Source: Streptomyces carpinensis | Lineage (GTDB): Bacteria > Actinomycetota > Actinomycetes > Streptomycetales > Streptomycetaceae | Length of the DNA stretch: 64,000 bases | Assembly: GCF_002154505.1 (NCBI RefSeq) | Contig: NZ_MUBM01000086.1 | Coordinates: 28,323 to 92,322 of the forward strand | Reading direction: 5' to 3' | In this document: one piece after another, positions 17,670-26,208 of the stretch | Position numbering within the stretch: the first letter of the stretch is position 1 | How the letters are laid out: each line of letters begins with the position of its first letter | Notes under the pieces: model-generated | Told to the model about the DNA's origin: nothing | Databases searched by the model: none | The model's input: the letters and a program-made list of their open reading frames with translations, nothing else | Made by a program: the position numbers and the translations under genes

Positions 17670-18605
17670 GTGCCCGAGTCCACACCAGCCCGTTCCAAGC
17701 CCGATGTCGGCCGCTTTGTCAGCGACGCCTGGCGTGAGCGCTACTTCGCGGCCTGCGACGCGGTCTACGCGCTGGGAGCGCCCGCGTCCTGGGAGGAGGA
17801 TGTGGAGACCTCCTTCGGGGCCACGCACGTCTACCGCTACGACCCCGAGGACCCGGCCGCCCGAGAGCGCATCCCTCTCGTCCTCGTCCACGGAGCCGGC
17901 TCCTGCTCCGCGATGTGGTACCCGAACACTGCCGCCCTCAGTGCCGAACGGCCCGTCTATGCCATCGACACCCCGGGCGACCCGGGCCGCAGCGTGCAGC
18001 GCGAACCCATACACGAGCCCGAGCGTGCCGCGAAGTGGCTGGACGAGACACTCGCCGGCCTCGGGCTCGACCAGGTGCACCTCCTCGGCTCGTCGTACGG
18101 CGGCTGGCTCGTCCTGAACCAGGCGTACCGCGCACCGGAACGCCTCGCCTCGGTAACGCTGCTCGACCCCGGAGGCCTGGAGAAGGTAGGAATGCGCTTC
18201 TTCGTGTGGATCTTCGCCAGTCTGTTTGCCACCTTCGCCCCCAAGGCGCTGCGGCCCCGTCTCGCGTCCTGGCTGGAACAACCCGTCCTCGTCGTGCCGG
18301 AACTGCGCACCATGATCCGGACCGGGGTCCGCGCCTACCGCATCCGCCGGCCGGTGCCGCAGCCGCTCACCGACGCCGAACTGGGGGCGATCCGCAAGCC
18401 GTTGTACCTGGTGCTCGGCAGGCGCAGCCTCCTGGTACACCCCGACCGACAGGCCGAACGCGTGCCTCGGCTGATCCCCGGCGCAAGGGCCGAGATCATC
18501 TCCCGGACCGGCCACGGCCCGCAGATCGACCACGCGGCACTGACCAACCGGAAGATGCTCGACTTCATGAACGCCGCCGACCTCGGTCTGCCGACAGTGC
18601 GCTGA
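17670..18605 (+). CDS. Alpha/beta hydrolase
   Basis: A 311-residue alpha/beta hydrolase. The oxyanion-hole region LVLVHGAGSCSAMWYPN and nucleophile elbow LLGSSYGGWLVLNQ are clear, with S142 as nucleophile and H282 (TGHGPQID) as catalytic His. A strong AGGAGG sits 5 bases before GTG 17670, which decides the start over GTG 17664. The coding strand has the divergent palindrome at its promoter, so it is probably the target of the TetR regulator. The stop codon TGA (18603-18605) falls exactly on the end of the adjacent IS5-family element, so the natural C-terminus may have been altered by that insertion. Substrate unknown (ester or lactone). Confidence 0.87.
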   Translation: MPESTPARSKPDVGRFVSDAWRERYFAACDAVYALGAPASWEEDVETSFGATHVYRYDPEDPAARERIPLVLVHGAGSCSAMWYPNTAALSAERPVYAIDTPGDPGRSVQREPIHEPERAAKWLDETLAGLGLDQVHLLGSSYGGWLVLNQAYRAPERLASVTLLDPGGLEKVGMRFFVWIFASLFATFAPKALRPRLASWLEQPVLVVPELRTMIRTGVRAYRIRRPVPQPLTDAELGAIRKPLYLVLGRRSLLVHPDRQAERVPRLIPGARAEIISRTGHGPQIDHAALTNRKMLDFMNAADLGLPTVR

Positions 18606-19549
18606 GGACTGCCCGTCAGGTGACGAGCGAAGCCAGAGCCGGGCCGCGGCGACAGCCACGGTGCCGTGAAAGACATAGGCCCGCTTGTCAAAGCGGGTTG
18701 CCACGGCCCGGAGGCCCTTGCGCTGATTGATCGTCCGCTCGACCTCATTCCTGCGGGCGAAGCGTGATTGGTCGGTGGGCCGATCTCCTCGGCTGCCGCG
18801 GTTCTGGCGGTGGGTCCGCTGGTCGCGGCGGTCGGGAATGGTGTGTTTGACCTGCCACCGCCGCAGGTAACGGCGGTTGCGGCGGCGGGAACTGTACGCC
18901 TTGTCGCCACTGGGATGATCCGGCGGGGTCCGCGGGTGCCCGCCTGCCGGGCGGGCGCGCGGATGCGTTCCAGGCCCGGGATCATATGCGAGGCGTCGCC
19001 CCACTGATCAGGCGTGACCAGCCGAGCAAGAGGCCGCAGCCCGCCCTCACCAGCCAGGTGGATCTTTGTGCTCAGCCCGCCGCGTGAACGGCCGAGGGCT
19101 TCATCAGGGCGGAGCCGGGCAGGCGGGCCTACCGGGTCTCCGCGGTGCCTGCTTGCGGGCACCCGGCAGCGTGCTGGTGGGCGCGGCACACGGTGGAGCC
19201 CACACTCACCATGGACCAGTCGATGCGGCCCTCCGCACCGGCATCGGCTTGGACGGCCCGCAGAATCCTGTCCCAGCTGCCGTCCGCTGACCACCTGCGA
19301 TGCCTGTCATGAACCGTCTTCCACTTCCCGAACCGCGTCGGCAGATTCCGCCACGGGATGCCGGTCCGCTGACGGAACAGGATCCCGTTGCTCACAGACG
19401 GTGGTTCTTCCAACGCCCGCCGCGTCCAACGTCCTTCGGCAACTGAGGCCCCAGACGGGCCCATTCCTCGTTCGACAGATCACCTTGCCCCACGCCGACC
19501 GGAACGATCGCAATGCAAGGTAGTCACGTGGAACCATCGGACAGGTCCT
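18605..19549 (-). mobile_element. Decayed IS5-family insertion sequence
   Basis: A nearly full-length IS5-family element of about 945 bp. Imperfect terminal inverted repeats begin AGGACTGCCCGTCAGGTGACG at 18605 and AGGACCTGTCCGATGGTTC when read down from 19549. The transposase reads on the minus strand but is split over at least three frames: GILFRQRTGIPWRNLP and KWKTVHDRHRRWSADG near 19330-19400, the IDWSMVSVGSTVCRAHQHA segment near 19210 with the first catalytic D replaced by G (the family has VDST), DEALGRSRGGLSTKIHLA near 19080 and SGDKAYSSRRRNRRYLRR with the second D near 18890. The terminal E motif (RNEVERTINQRKG) lies near 18740. It cannot make a functional transposase. Confidence 0.85.
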
Positions 19550-19712
19550 AGTCGGCCATCGGATCCATGTCGGCCGGCCCGCCTTCCGGGCTGATGTAGG
19601 TTCCCTGGCCGCCCGAAGAGGCGGAAGCAGCGGATCGCCGGCTTGTCGGGACCACTCATCGTGAGCGGACCCGAACCGGGCCTGGCCCGGTTGGTGGAAG
19701 GGCCCGCATCCT

Positions 19713-20258
19713 CTACGGGAAACGCCGATCCTCGTGACTCGTTGTCGGCGCAGCAGCGCGGAGCCATCGGGCCAGCGCGGCGAAGTCGGCGTCTACGAGG
19801 CCTTTGGCCGGGTCGACGCGGTGAAGGAGCGACGGACCGGGATGTCCGGCAGCGACCCAGAGGCGGTCCATCGCGCTGATCTCGTCGTCGACCCAGATGA
19901 ACGGCCGGCCGTCGGCCCACTCGACAAGGGGACGGGTCTTCCAGTGCACTCCGTGCGGGGTGTCGTCGTCGCAAGCGTCCGGCCACTCCACCACAGGCAG
20001 CCTCGGGAGCCCAATACGGGGGGCGACGGACTCGTTGGCATCCTCCGCCCATGTCGACGCCCACACGAGATGACAGCCCAGGGCCATGAGGCGCGCACCA
20101 AGGCCGGGTTCAAGTCGTCCTAGCAACGGGTTGTCCCGGTCGAGGGGTGCTCGGGCGTCGGGCACAGGGGCTTGCAGACGACCGGGTGGCGATCCGAAGG
20201 GGATGAGTGGACCGTCGACGTCGAGGAAGAGGATGGGGCGCTCTGTCGCGCATGTCAC
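19713..20258 (-). CDS. HAD-domain protein
   Basis: A 181-residue protein of the HAD superfamily. The N-terminal nucleophile motif is ILFLDVDGPLIPFG (DVDG with the nucleophilic Asp and general acid), followed by a capless body with HLVWASTWAEDAN (motif II, Thr) and FIWVDDEISAMDRLW (motif IV acidic pair). This is the actinobacterial 'HAD domain-containing' type also seen in LPxTG-less hypothetical families; the substrate is unknown. GTG 20258 begins just before the motif and is preferred to the far upstream in-frame extension. Isolated between the IS5 element and a MarR gene transcribed away from it. Confidence 0.8.
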   Translation of the reverse strand: MTCATERPILFLDVDGPLIPFGSPPGRLQAPVPDARAPLDRDNPLLGRLEPGLGARLMALGCHLVWASTWAEDANESVAPRIGLPRLPVVEWPDACDDDTPHGVHWKTRPLVEWADGRPFIWVDDEISAMDRLWVAAGHPGPSLLHRVDPAKGLVDADFAALARWLRAAAPTTSHEDRRFP

Positions 20259-20407
20259 GACGGCACGATAGCTCGGCCGGCGGGGGAGTGGCCAAGCCGC
20301 CTTCACTCTCGCATGTGCGCGTTCATCTGCTGGAGGGGCCCGAAGCCGTCGCGCAAGGAGTGCGGTGCCGAGACCGGAGCACCGGCTCCGCATGGCTTCG
20401 CGGCAGG

Positions 20408-20439
20408 TGTCCAGCTTGCCTGCGCAGGCAAGCTGGACA
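20408..20439. promoter_or_regulatory. Perfect 32-bp palindrome, MarR operator candidate
   Basis: The sequence TGTCCAGCTTGCCTGC followed immediately by its exact complement GCAGGCAAGCTGGACA spans 20408-20439 with no spacer. It ends 30 bases before the MarR start codon. MarR proteins bind inverted repeats at their own promoters, so this very probably controls the marR-MFS pair. Confidence 0.8.
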
Positions 20440-20469
20440 ATTCGCGTGGACGTTTCTAGGGTGAGGATC

Positions 20470-20916
20470 ATGAGTGAACACCGTGAGCCGTCGCCTTCAG
20501 CCGTCCGTGCCTCGCGGGACGTGCGGGCGGTCATCGGGCGCCTGCGGCGCCGTATCCGCGCCGCCGGGGACACCGGGGACATGAGTCTCACCCAGGCATC
20601 GGTCCTGGCCCGCCTGACGGACAACGAGGGCCTCACGGTCAGCGATCTCGCCGCCATCGAGGGCATGCGGCACCAGTCGATGACGACCACGGTCGCTGCT
20701 CTGACCGGCCTGGGGCTGGTCGAGCGGCGTCGCGACCCCGGCGACGGTCGCCGCCTGCTGATCGCGCTCACCGCCGAGGGGCGTCGGCGGGCCGAGGAGG
20801 GCAGACAGGCCCGTGGCGAATGGCTCGCCGCGCAGCTGCAGGAGAAGTGCACCGAGGAGGAGCGTCAGACGGTGATCGCGGCCATGGCTGTGCTGGAGCG
20901 ACTCGTCCATGACTGA
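20470..20916 (+). CDS. MarR family transcriptional regulator
   Basis: A 148-residue winged-helix repressor. The DNA-binding part is LTVSDLAAIEGMRHQSMTTT, with wing LVERRRDPGDGRRLLIALTA (the DxRx motif of the wing). The start ATG 20470 follows GGTGAGG within 6 bases. Its stop overlaps the MFS start by 8 bases, so the two genes form one transcript and are translationally coupled. A perfect 32-bp palindrome lies immediately upstream. The arrangement is classical for a ligand-responsive efflux regulator; the drug or metabolite is unknown. Confidence 0.9.
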   Translation: MSEHREPSPSAVRASRDVRAVIGRLRRRIRAAGDTGDMSLTQASVLARLTDNEGLTVSDLAAIEGMRHQSMTTTVAALTGLGLVERRRDPGDGRRLLIALTAEGRRRAEEGRQARGEWLAAQLQEKCTEEERQTVIAAMAVLERLVHD

Positions 20917-22330
20917 CCAGACGACCGCGGCGCGCGGCGACACCAGGAAGGCAGGCTTCGACCGCCGGCTCGTCCCCCCGATGATGCTGGGCTCGGTCCT
21001 GAACCCGATCAACTCCACCATCATCGCCGTGGCGCTCGTGCCCATCGGCGCCGCGTTCGGGGCGCCGCCGTCGGAGACCGCCTGGCTGGTCTCGGCCCTC
21101 TACCTGGCCACCGCCCTCGGGCAGCCGATCGTCGGCCGACTGATCGACATCTTCGGTCCGCGCCGTCTGTTCCTCCTCAGCACCAGCCTCGTCGGCGTCG
21201 CCGGCATCGTCGGCGCCCTGGCCCCCGACCTGGGGGTCCTGATCGCGGCACGGGTCCTGCTCGGCTTCGGAACGTGCGCCGGCTACCCCGCCGCCATGGC
21301 ACTGCTGCGCAGCGAGGCCAAGCGGACCGGCCAGGACAGCCCCGCGGGCGTGCTGACCGCTCTGGCGGTCGCCAACCAGACCATCGCCGTGGTCGGTCCC
21401 CTGCTCGGCGGGCTGCTGATCGGGCTGGGCGGATGGCGCTCCACCTTCGCGCTCAACATCCCCCTGTCCGCGGTCGCGGTCACGCTCGGCGCGCTTCGGC
21501 TGCCCGAACAGCCGAGCACCGGCGCGGCGGCCCGGGGCAGGCCTGCGGCACAGATCGACCTGCCGGGCATGGCCCTGTTCGCGGCCATGTTGTTCTCGCT
21601 CCTGCTGTTCCTGATGAACCTGCACGCCGGCAGCTGGTACCTACCGGTGATCACCCTCGCCGCCGGAGCCGGTTTCACTGTGCGGGAGCTGCGCGCCGAG
21701 ACGCCGTTCATCGACCTGAGGGTCCTCGGCGGCAATGCACCGCTGCTGGCCACCTACGGACGCGCGCTGGTGGCCTACGTCGTCTCCTACGCCTTCCTCT
21801 ACGGCTTCACCCAGTGGACCGAGGAGGGCTACGGGCTCTCGCCCTTCCACGCCGGGCTCGTGCAGATACCGATGTTCCTCGTGGGGATCGCCGTCTCCGT
21901 CAGCGTGGGCCGGCGCAGCGGAGTCCTGGGAAAGCTCCTGCTGGGCGCCATCGGCCAGATAGCCGCCTGCGCGCTGATGCTGACCCTCACCGCAGGCAGC
22001 CCCGTGTGGATGCTGGTCCTGCTCGCCGTGGTCTTCGGTGTGCCCCAGGGGTCCAACAGCCTGGCCCTGCAGAACTCCGTGTATTTCCAGGCCGATCCCC
22101 AGCGCACCGCATCCTCCGCCGGACTGCTGCGGACCTTCGCCTACGTGGGCTCGATGATCGCCTCCTCCGCGACCGCCGCGTCCTTCGGGCGGCGTGCCGG
22201 CACCTCCGGCATGCACCACCTCGCCTGGATCATGCTCGCCGCCGGGGTCCTGTACCTCCTGATCACCGTCTTCGACCGAAGCCTGCGACGCCTCTCGGCC
22301 GACCGGGCCGAAGGCACGCCAAAGGCATAG
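20909..22330 (+). CDS. MFS transporter, DHA2 drug/H+ antiporter family
   Basis: A 473-residue inner-membrane transporter with about 14 predicted transmembrane helices, the DHA2 layout. The antiporter motif C equivalent is GPLLGGLLIGLGGWRSTFALN, and the motif A loop after helix 2 is GQPIVGRLIDIFGPRR. It would export a small hydrophobic compound using the proton gradient. The start ATG lies inside the last codons of marR (8-base overlap). It may form an operon with the isochorismatase-like gene 166 bases downstream. Expression is probably controlled by the MarR protein. Confidence 0.9.
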   Translation: MTDQTTAARGDTRKAGFDRRLVPPMMLGSVLNPINSTIIAVALVPIGAAFGAPPSETAWLVSALYLATALGQPIVGRLIDIFGPRRLFLLSTSLVGVAGIVGALAPDLGVLIAARVLLGFGTCAGYPAAMALLRSEAKRTGQDSPAGVLTALAVANQTIAVVGPLLGGLLIGLGGWRSTFALNIPLSAVAVTLGALRLPEQPSTGAAARGRPAAQIDLPGMALFAAMLFSLLLFLMNLHAGSWYLPVITLAAGAGFTVRELRAETPFIDLRVLGGNAPLLATYGRALVAYVVSYAFLYGFTQWTEEGYGLSPFHAGLVQIPMFLVGIAVSVSVGRRSGVLGKLLLGAIGQIAACALMLTLTAGSPVWMLVLLAVVFGVPQGSNSLALQNSVYFQADPQRTASSAGLLRTFAYVGSMIASSATAASFGRRAGTSGMHHLAWIMLAAGVLYLLITVFDRSLRRLSADRAEGTPKA

Positions 22331-22496
22331 GCGTTGCGCGCCGGTGAACCCGTGCAGTCCGTCCGGGCGGCACCCGCGCCCTCCTGAGCGGGTGTGCCCG
22401 AGGCCGAGACCTGCGCACCGCAGCCCCGTACGGCGAGAGCGCCGGAACACCGAGCCCCATCCCCAAGACCCAGTACCCGTAGTGAAAGGCCGGACC

Positions 22497-23054
22497 GTGT
22501 CCCGCACCGCTCTGCTCTCCATGGACCTCCAGGTCAACCACCTCGCCCACGTTCGCGCCGACTACCTGCCGACCGCTGTCCGGGCATTGGAAACGGCCCG
22601 AGCCGCCCAGCTTCCCGTCATCCACGTCGCCCTCCAGCTCCGCCCCGGTCACGCCGACGTCCATCCGCGCAACAAGGTCTTCGGCTCGCTGCCGTTCCAC
22701 CTGTTCACCGCCGACGACCCCGGTGCCGCCATCCACCCGGACGTCGCCCCTCGCGGCGACGAGATCGTCGTGCACAAGAACCGCGTCAGTGCCTTCGCGG
22801 GCAACAACCTCCAGCAGATCCTCGCCGCCCAGGACATCGACCACCTCGTCATGGCCGGCATCGCCACCGGCGGCATCGTCCTGTCCACCGTTCTGCAGGC
22901 GGCCGACCTGGACTACCGCGTCACCGTCCTGTCCGACGCCTGCGCCGACCCCCACCCCGACCTGCACGACATGCTGCTGACCAAGGTCTTCAACCGCCGC
23001 GGCGACGTGGTCACGACGAACGAGTGGGCTGCCGGCCTGTCGACCGACGCGTAA
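22497..23054 (+). CDS. Isochorismatase-fold (cysteine hydrolase) protein lacking the nucleophilic Cys
   Basis: A 185-residue protein of the isochorismatase superfamily. The first Asp is in ALLSMDLQVNH, the Lys in EIVVHKNRVSAFAG, but the position of the nucleophilic Cys (TxxCVxxT in the active family) reads GIATGGIVLSTVLQ, with Ile instead. The GTG start at 22497 is supported by AAAGG 7 bases upstream. The fold is intact, so it may have another reaction or a binding role. A close relative is found at 60755-61315, also next to a MarR gene. No substrate can be named. Confidence 0.8.
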   Translation: MSRTALLSMDLQVNHLAHVRADYLPTAVRALETARAAQLPVIHVALQLRPGHADVHPRNKVFGSLPFHLFTADDPGAAIHPDVAPRGDEIVVHKNRVSAFAGNNLQQILAAQDIDHLVMAGIATGGIVLSTVLQAADLDYRVTVLSDACADPHPDLHDMLLTKVFNRRGDVVTTNEWAAGLSTDA

Positions 23055-23636
23055 CCAGGCCTTGGAACTCCTGCCACGATGACTTCGGGCGTCCCCAGCA
23101 GACGAGCGCGCATGGGGCCAGCCGGCGCTCATCACCAAGACGCCACAGCCGAGTTGGCTCCGCCGATCGCCCCGTACAGTGCACGGCGAGAGGACATGGG
23201 CGATCAGAACTGAGACGACGACAGCGACTATCGCCAAGCCGTGGGACGGGCATGGGTCATGGTGGCGATCGCTTCCTGCTGCTCGCTACTGGTTGTCGGG
23301 ATCGTCGCCGTCGTCGTCTTCGGCTTCGGCTTCATGATGGCCCTCGCGGCAGATCTCAGCAGGTGACCGCTGCTGCGGTACGGACGCGGGCAGAGAGCAG
23401 CCGCGCGTCGTCCTCCTCCGCGTGCCCTCCGCGGCCACGACCGGCCCACCGGGTCGGTGTACGCCGAGTTCCGTAGACTGCGGGTGTGGCTGAGCAGAGG
23501 ACGAGTGGCGGGCGGCGAGTACTCCAACGGGAGTGGCCCCGGCAGCAAGCACTTCGACCTGTGGCCGCTCTCCAAGGCAGCCGAGGCATGCTTCGGCACG
23601 GCCCAATGGCCCGCCGACCGGGTGGTCCCGCAGCCA
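23055..23636. other. Gap with one small single-helix frame
   Basis: About 580 bases without a firmly supported gene. A possible small gene at 23259-23366 is listed separately. Elsewhere (23060-23240 and 23370-23630) only shadow frames with no family signal are present. Confidence 0.4.
23259..23366 (+). CDS. Possible 35-residue membrane peptide
   Basis: An ATG-initiated frame of 35 residues. It is a single hydrophobic helix (CCSLLVVGIVAVVVFGFG at about 7-24) with a very short basic-free N-terminus and an LSR tail. It could be a small membrane peptide. There is no clear ribosome binding site, an in-frame GTG exists at 23241, and no homolog is recalled, so the call is weak. Confidence 0.3.
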   Translation: MVAIASCCSLLVVGIVAVVVFGFGFMMALAADLSR

Positions 23637-23870
23637 TGATGCCCTTGAACGACGGGTAACGGGCCTCACCCGACTGGTCGGTCACCGACACCACCGCCGG
23701 CAGCAACGCCTGAAGCTGCTCGGAGGCAACGTCGCCATCCCGGCGACCCTTGACCGTGCCGTCCTAGACGGAGACCTCGAAGAGCAGGGTGACCTGCGGG
23801 ACGCCGAGGCGCTCCGCCAGCAGCGCCGGAACCACCGTGCTGCGTTCCTTCCGCGTCATGCCGCAGCGAC
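23637..23870 (-). pseudogene. Electron transfer flavoprotein beta-subunit (etfB) remnant
   Basis: On the minus strand, 23840-23760 reads a segment similar to the ETF-beta motif (ALLAERLGVPQVTLLFEVSV), interrupted by an in-frame TAG near 23766, and 23700-23640 reads LPAVVSVTDQSGEARYPSFK, the highly conserved ETF-beta stretch that ends SFKGIMAAKKK in intact genes. The homology ends right after GIMAA. Both the N-terminal two thirds and the C-terminus are missing. A clear relic of fixA/etfB. Confidence 0.75.
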
Positions 23871-23876
23871 GACGGG

Positions 23877-25166
23877 CTACGAGGAGCCGGCCACCCGCAC
23901 GGGCAGGGTTTTCAGGCCGTTGATGAAGTTCGACACCAGGCGGCGCGGTGGGGACGCGAGACGGAGTGGGTCGGGCAGGGCGCTGCGGGCCTCGTCGTAC
24001 AAGGCTCGTAGCTGGAGGCGGGCGAAGTGTGCGCCCAGGCAGACGTGGGGGCCGTCACCGAAGGAGATGTGGGGGTTCGGGGAGCGGGAGAGGTCGAGGG
24101 CGTACGGGTCGTGGAAGACACGTTCGTCGTGGTTGGCCGAGGCGTGGAAGACGACGACCTTGTCGCCGGTGCGGATACGCGTGCCGGCCAGTTCCGTGTC
24201 CTGGGCGGCGGTGCGGCGGAAGGTCAGGACCGGTGGATGGCGGCGCAGCAGTTCTTCCACGGCGGTGGTGAGCCTAACCTCGGCGGCGCGCAGGCGGCGG
24301 TATGCGTCGGGATGTTGGGCCAGGAGGTGCAGGCCACCGGGAGCCGCGCTGCGCACCGTGTCGTTCCCGGCCACCACCAGAAGGAAGAAGAACATCTCCA
24401 GTTCCGGCTCGGTCAGTTCCGGGTCCATGGCGAGGGCTGTCATCACGTCGTCGTCGGGGTGTTGCCGCTTGTGTGCCGCCAGGGAGAGCGCATAGTCGAA
24501 CATGTCCCTCAGCGACGCCGGGGATCTCGGGTTGATGGGCTTGGCGTCCGTCCCGAGTCTCGGTGTCCCGGCCTCATCGGGGTCCTGGTAGCCGATGACG
24601 CGCTGGGTCCAGTGCAGGAGGAGGCTTCGGTCGCTGTCCGGTACGCCCAGCAGGTCGGTGAGATTGAGCAGGGCGTAGTCGTCGGTGACCTGGGCGACGA
24701 GGTCACAGATGCCGTCGGTGGTCTGTGCCCTGGCGATCGCCCGGGTGAGCAGGGAGCGGGCGCGTTCGCGGACGACCGCGGTGAAGCGATCCAGGCGCTT
24801 CGGGGTGAACGCACGGCTGACCAGGACCCGCAGTCGCCGGTGGTGCGGTGGGTCCTGGTTGAGCATCATGCGGCGGATGAACGGCAGGTCGTCGGGGTCC
24901 GGGTCACGAATCTGGGTGGCCCCCAGGTACGAGGAGTAGGTCGAGGAGTCCCTCAGGACGCGAACGGCGTCGTGGTGCCGGGTGACGGCCCAGAAGCCGG
25001 TGCCGGCCGGCCAGCCGAGCACCTCCGGCTCCTCCTGCCACGCCACGGGATGGTGATCGCGTAGCGCGCGGTAGCGGTCGTGGGGGATGCCCTGCGCGTA
25101 CCGCCTGGGGTCGAACACATCCGGTACCGCCGCCCGTCCCGCCGCTTCGGGGTGTTGCCCGCTCAC
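23877..25166 (-). CDS. Cytochrome P450
   Basis: A 429-residue soluble P450 mono-oxygenase. The heme-binding motif is FGDGPHVCLGAHFARLQL with the proximal thiolate Cys at residue 376. The I-helix reads VVAGNDTVRSA (the AGxDT oxygen-activation motif, about residue 267) and the K-helix ExxR is in VEELLRRHPPV. It belongs to the bacterial class I P450s that need ferredoxin and ferredoxin reductase, none of which is adjacent. It overlaps the stop of the preceding alpha/beta hydrolase gene by 4 bases (ATGA), so the pair is co-translated. The substrate is unknown; a fatty acid or terpenoid is possible. Confidence 0.93.
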   Translation of the reverse strand: MSGQHPEAAGRAAVPDVFDPRRYAQGIPHDRYRALRDHHPVAWQEEPEVLGWPAGTGFWAVTRHHDAVRVLRDSSTYSSYLGATQIRDPDPDDLPFIRRMMLNQDPPHHRRLRVLVSRAFTPKRLDRFTAVVRERARSLLTRAIARAQTTDGICDLVAQVTDDYALLNLTDLLGVPDSDRSLLLHWTQRVIGYQDPDEAGTPRLGTDAKPINPRSPASLRDMFDYALSLAAHKRQHPDDDVMTALAMDPELTEPELEMFFFLLVVAGNDTVRSAAPGGLHLLAQHPDAYRRLRAAEVRLTTAVEELLRRHPPVLTFRRTAAQDTELAGTRIRTGDKVVVFHASANHDERVFHDPYALDLSRSPNPHISFGDGPHVCLGAHFARLQLRALYDEARSALPDPLRLASPPRRLVSNFINGLKTLPVRVAGSS

Positions 25167-25972
25167 GCGCCCGCCCGGTCGCTCTGCCCGTCGGCCCGTA
25201 GGAAGTCTTCCATCAGCCCGATCAGGTCGAGAGGTGCCTCATCCATCGCGTAGTGACCGCACGAGGGCAACTCCACCAATTCGGCCCGCGGAAACCAGCG
25301 CGTCCAGGTGGCACGCTGTACCTCGGCCGTCAGCGCCGGGTCCAGTGCGCCCACGACAGCCAGGGCCGGCACGGGCGAACCGTCGATCTGGCCATGGAAG
25401 TCCTCGCCCGCCCAGGAGTCCAGCCAGGCCCGGAACGCCTTCACGTCGCTGCGTTCGAGCGAACGACGCACCATGCGGTCCAGCCAGGCCGAAGGTCGTC
25501 GGCCACCCGTGGTGATGTCGATGATGATCCGGCGGTTCTCCGGGTTGTCTGCCGCAGCGGAGAAGAGTTCCCACTGCTCGGGCGGTAGGGGCAGGCCGGA
25601 TGCGGGTACTGGCGACACACCCACGATCCTGCGCACCCGCCCAGGCGCGACGGCCACCGTCCGCTGAGCGACGCAACCGCCCATCGAGTGGCCGACCAGC
25701 GAGAACCGATCCCAGCCCAGCCGATCGGCCAGCGAGATCACGTCGGCGGCTCCCTCAGCCGTGGTGTACGCGCCCTTCACGTCCCTGGCCTCTCCGTACC
25801 CTCGCAGGTCCACTACCGCGTACTGGAACGAGGCCAGGTCAAGATTCGGCAGCACCGGATCGTAGGCGGAGCGGTCGGCGAACCAGCCGTGTACCGCGAT
25901 CACTTTGTGCGGGCCATCGCCGTGCAGTTCATGGGGCAGAACAGGAAATGCGGTCACGCTGACTCCGGTCAC
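25163..25972 (-). CDS. Alpha/beta hydrolase
   Basis: A 269-residue alpha/beta hydrolase. Visible are the oxyanion motif IAVHGWFADRSAY, the nucleophile elbow SLVGHSMGGCVAQ with S96, the D loop VVGALDPALT and the catalytic His in ELPSCGHYAMDE. Start ATG 25972 is accepted, although in-frame GTG codons a few residues inside (before SVTAFP or TAFPVL) are also usable. It is the first gene of a two-gene operon with the P450 (4-base ATGA overlap), so the two probably act in one pathway, for example oxidation with ester or lactone hydrolysis. Confidence 0.87.
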   Translation of the reverse strand: MTGVSVTAFPVLPHELHGDGPHKVIAVHGWFADRSAYDPVLPNLDLASFQYAVVDLRGYGEARDVKGAYTTAEGAADVISLADRLGWDRFSLVGHSMGGCVAQRTVAVAPGRVRRIVGVSPVPASGLPLPPEQWELFSAAADNPENRRIIIDITTGGRRPSAWLDRMVRRSLERSDVKAFRAWLDSWAGEDFHGQIDGSPVPALAVVGALDPALTAEVQRATWTRWFPRAELVELPSCGHYAMDEAPLDLIGLMEDFLRADGQSDRAGA

Positions 25973-26208
25973 CGAATCGAGAAGCCGGTCGGTTCAAACC
26001 GGCCCAACTCCGACCACTGTGGCGGTAACTCGCAGCCCGCGCAAGGCTCGCGCAAGTGCGGAAACCTCAGGCTCGCAGCATCGAGGACACACTCGCGCGC
26101 AAGAACTTCCAGACCCTCGCCGAGAAGCTGTCAGAGGCCCCGGAACCGGAGTTACTGCTCGTTGCAGAACGAGATGGGCGTAGTACGCCTCGACTACCGC
26201 CAGGGGTG

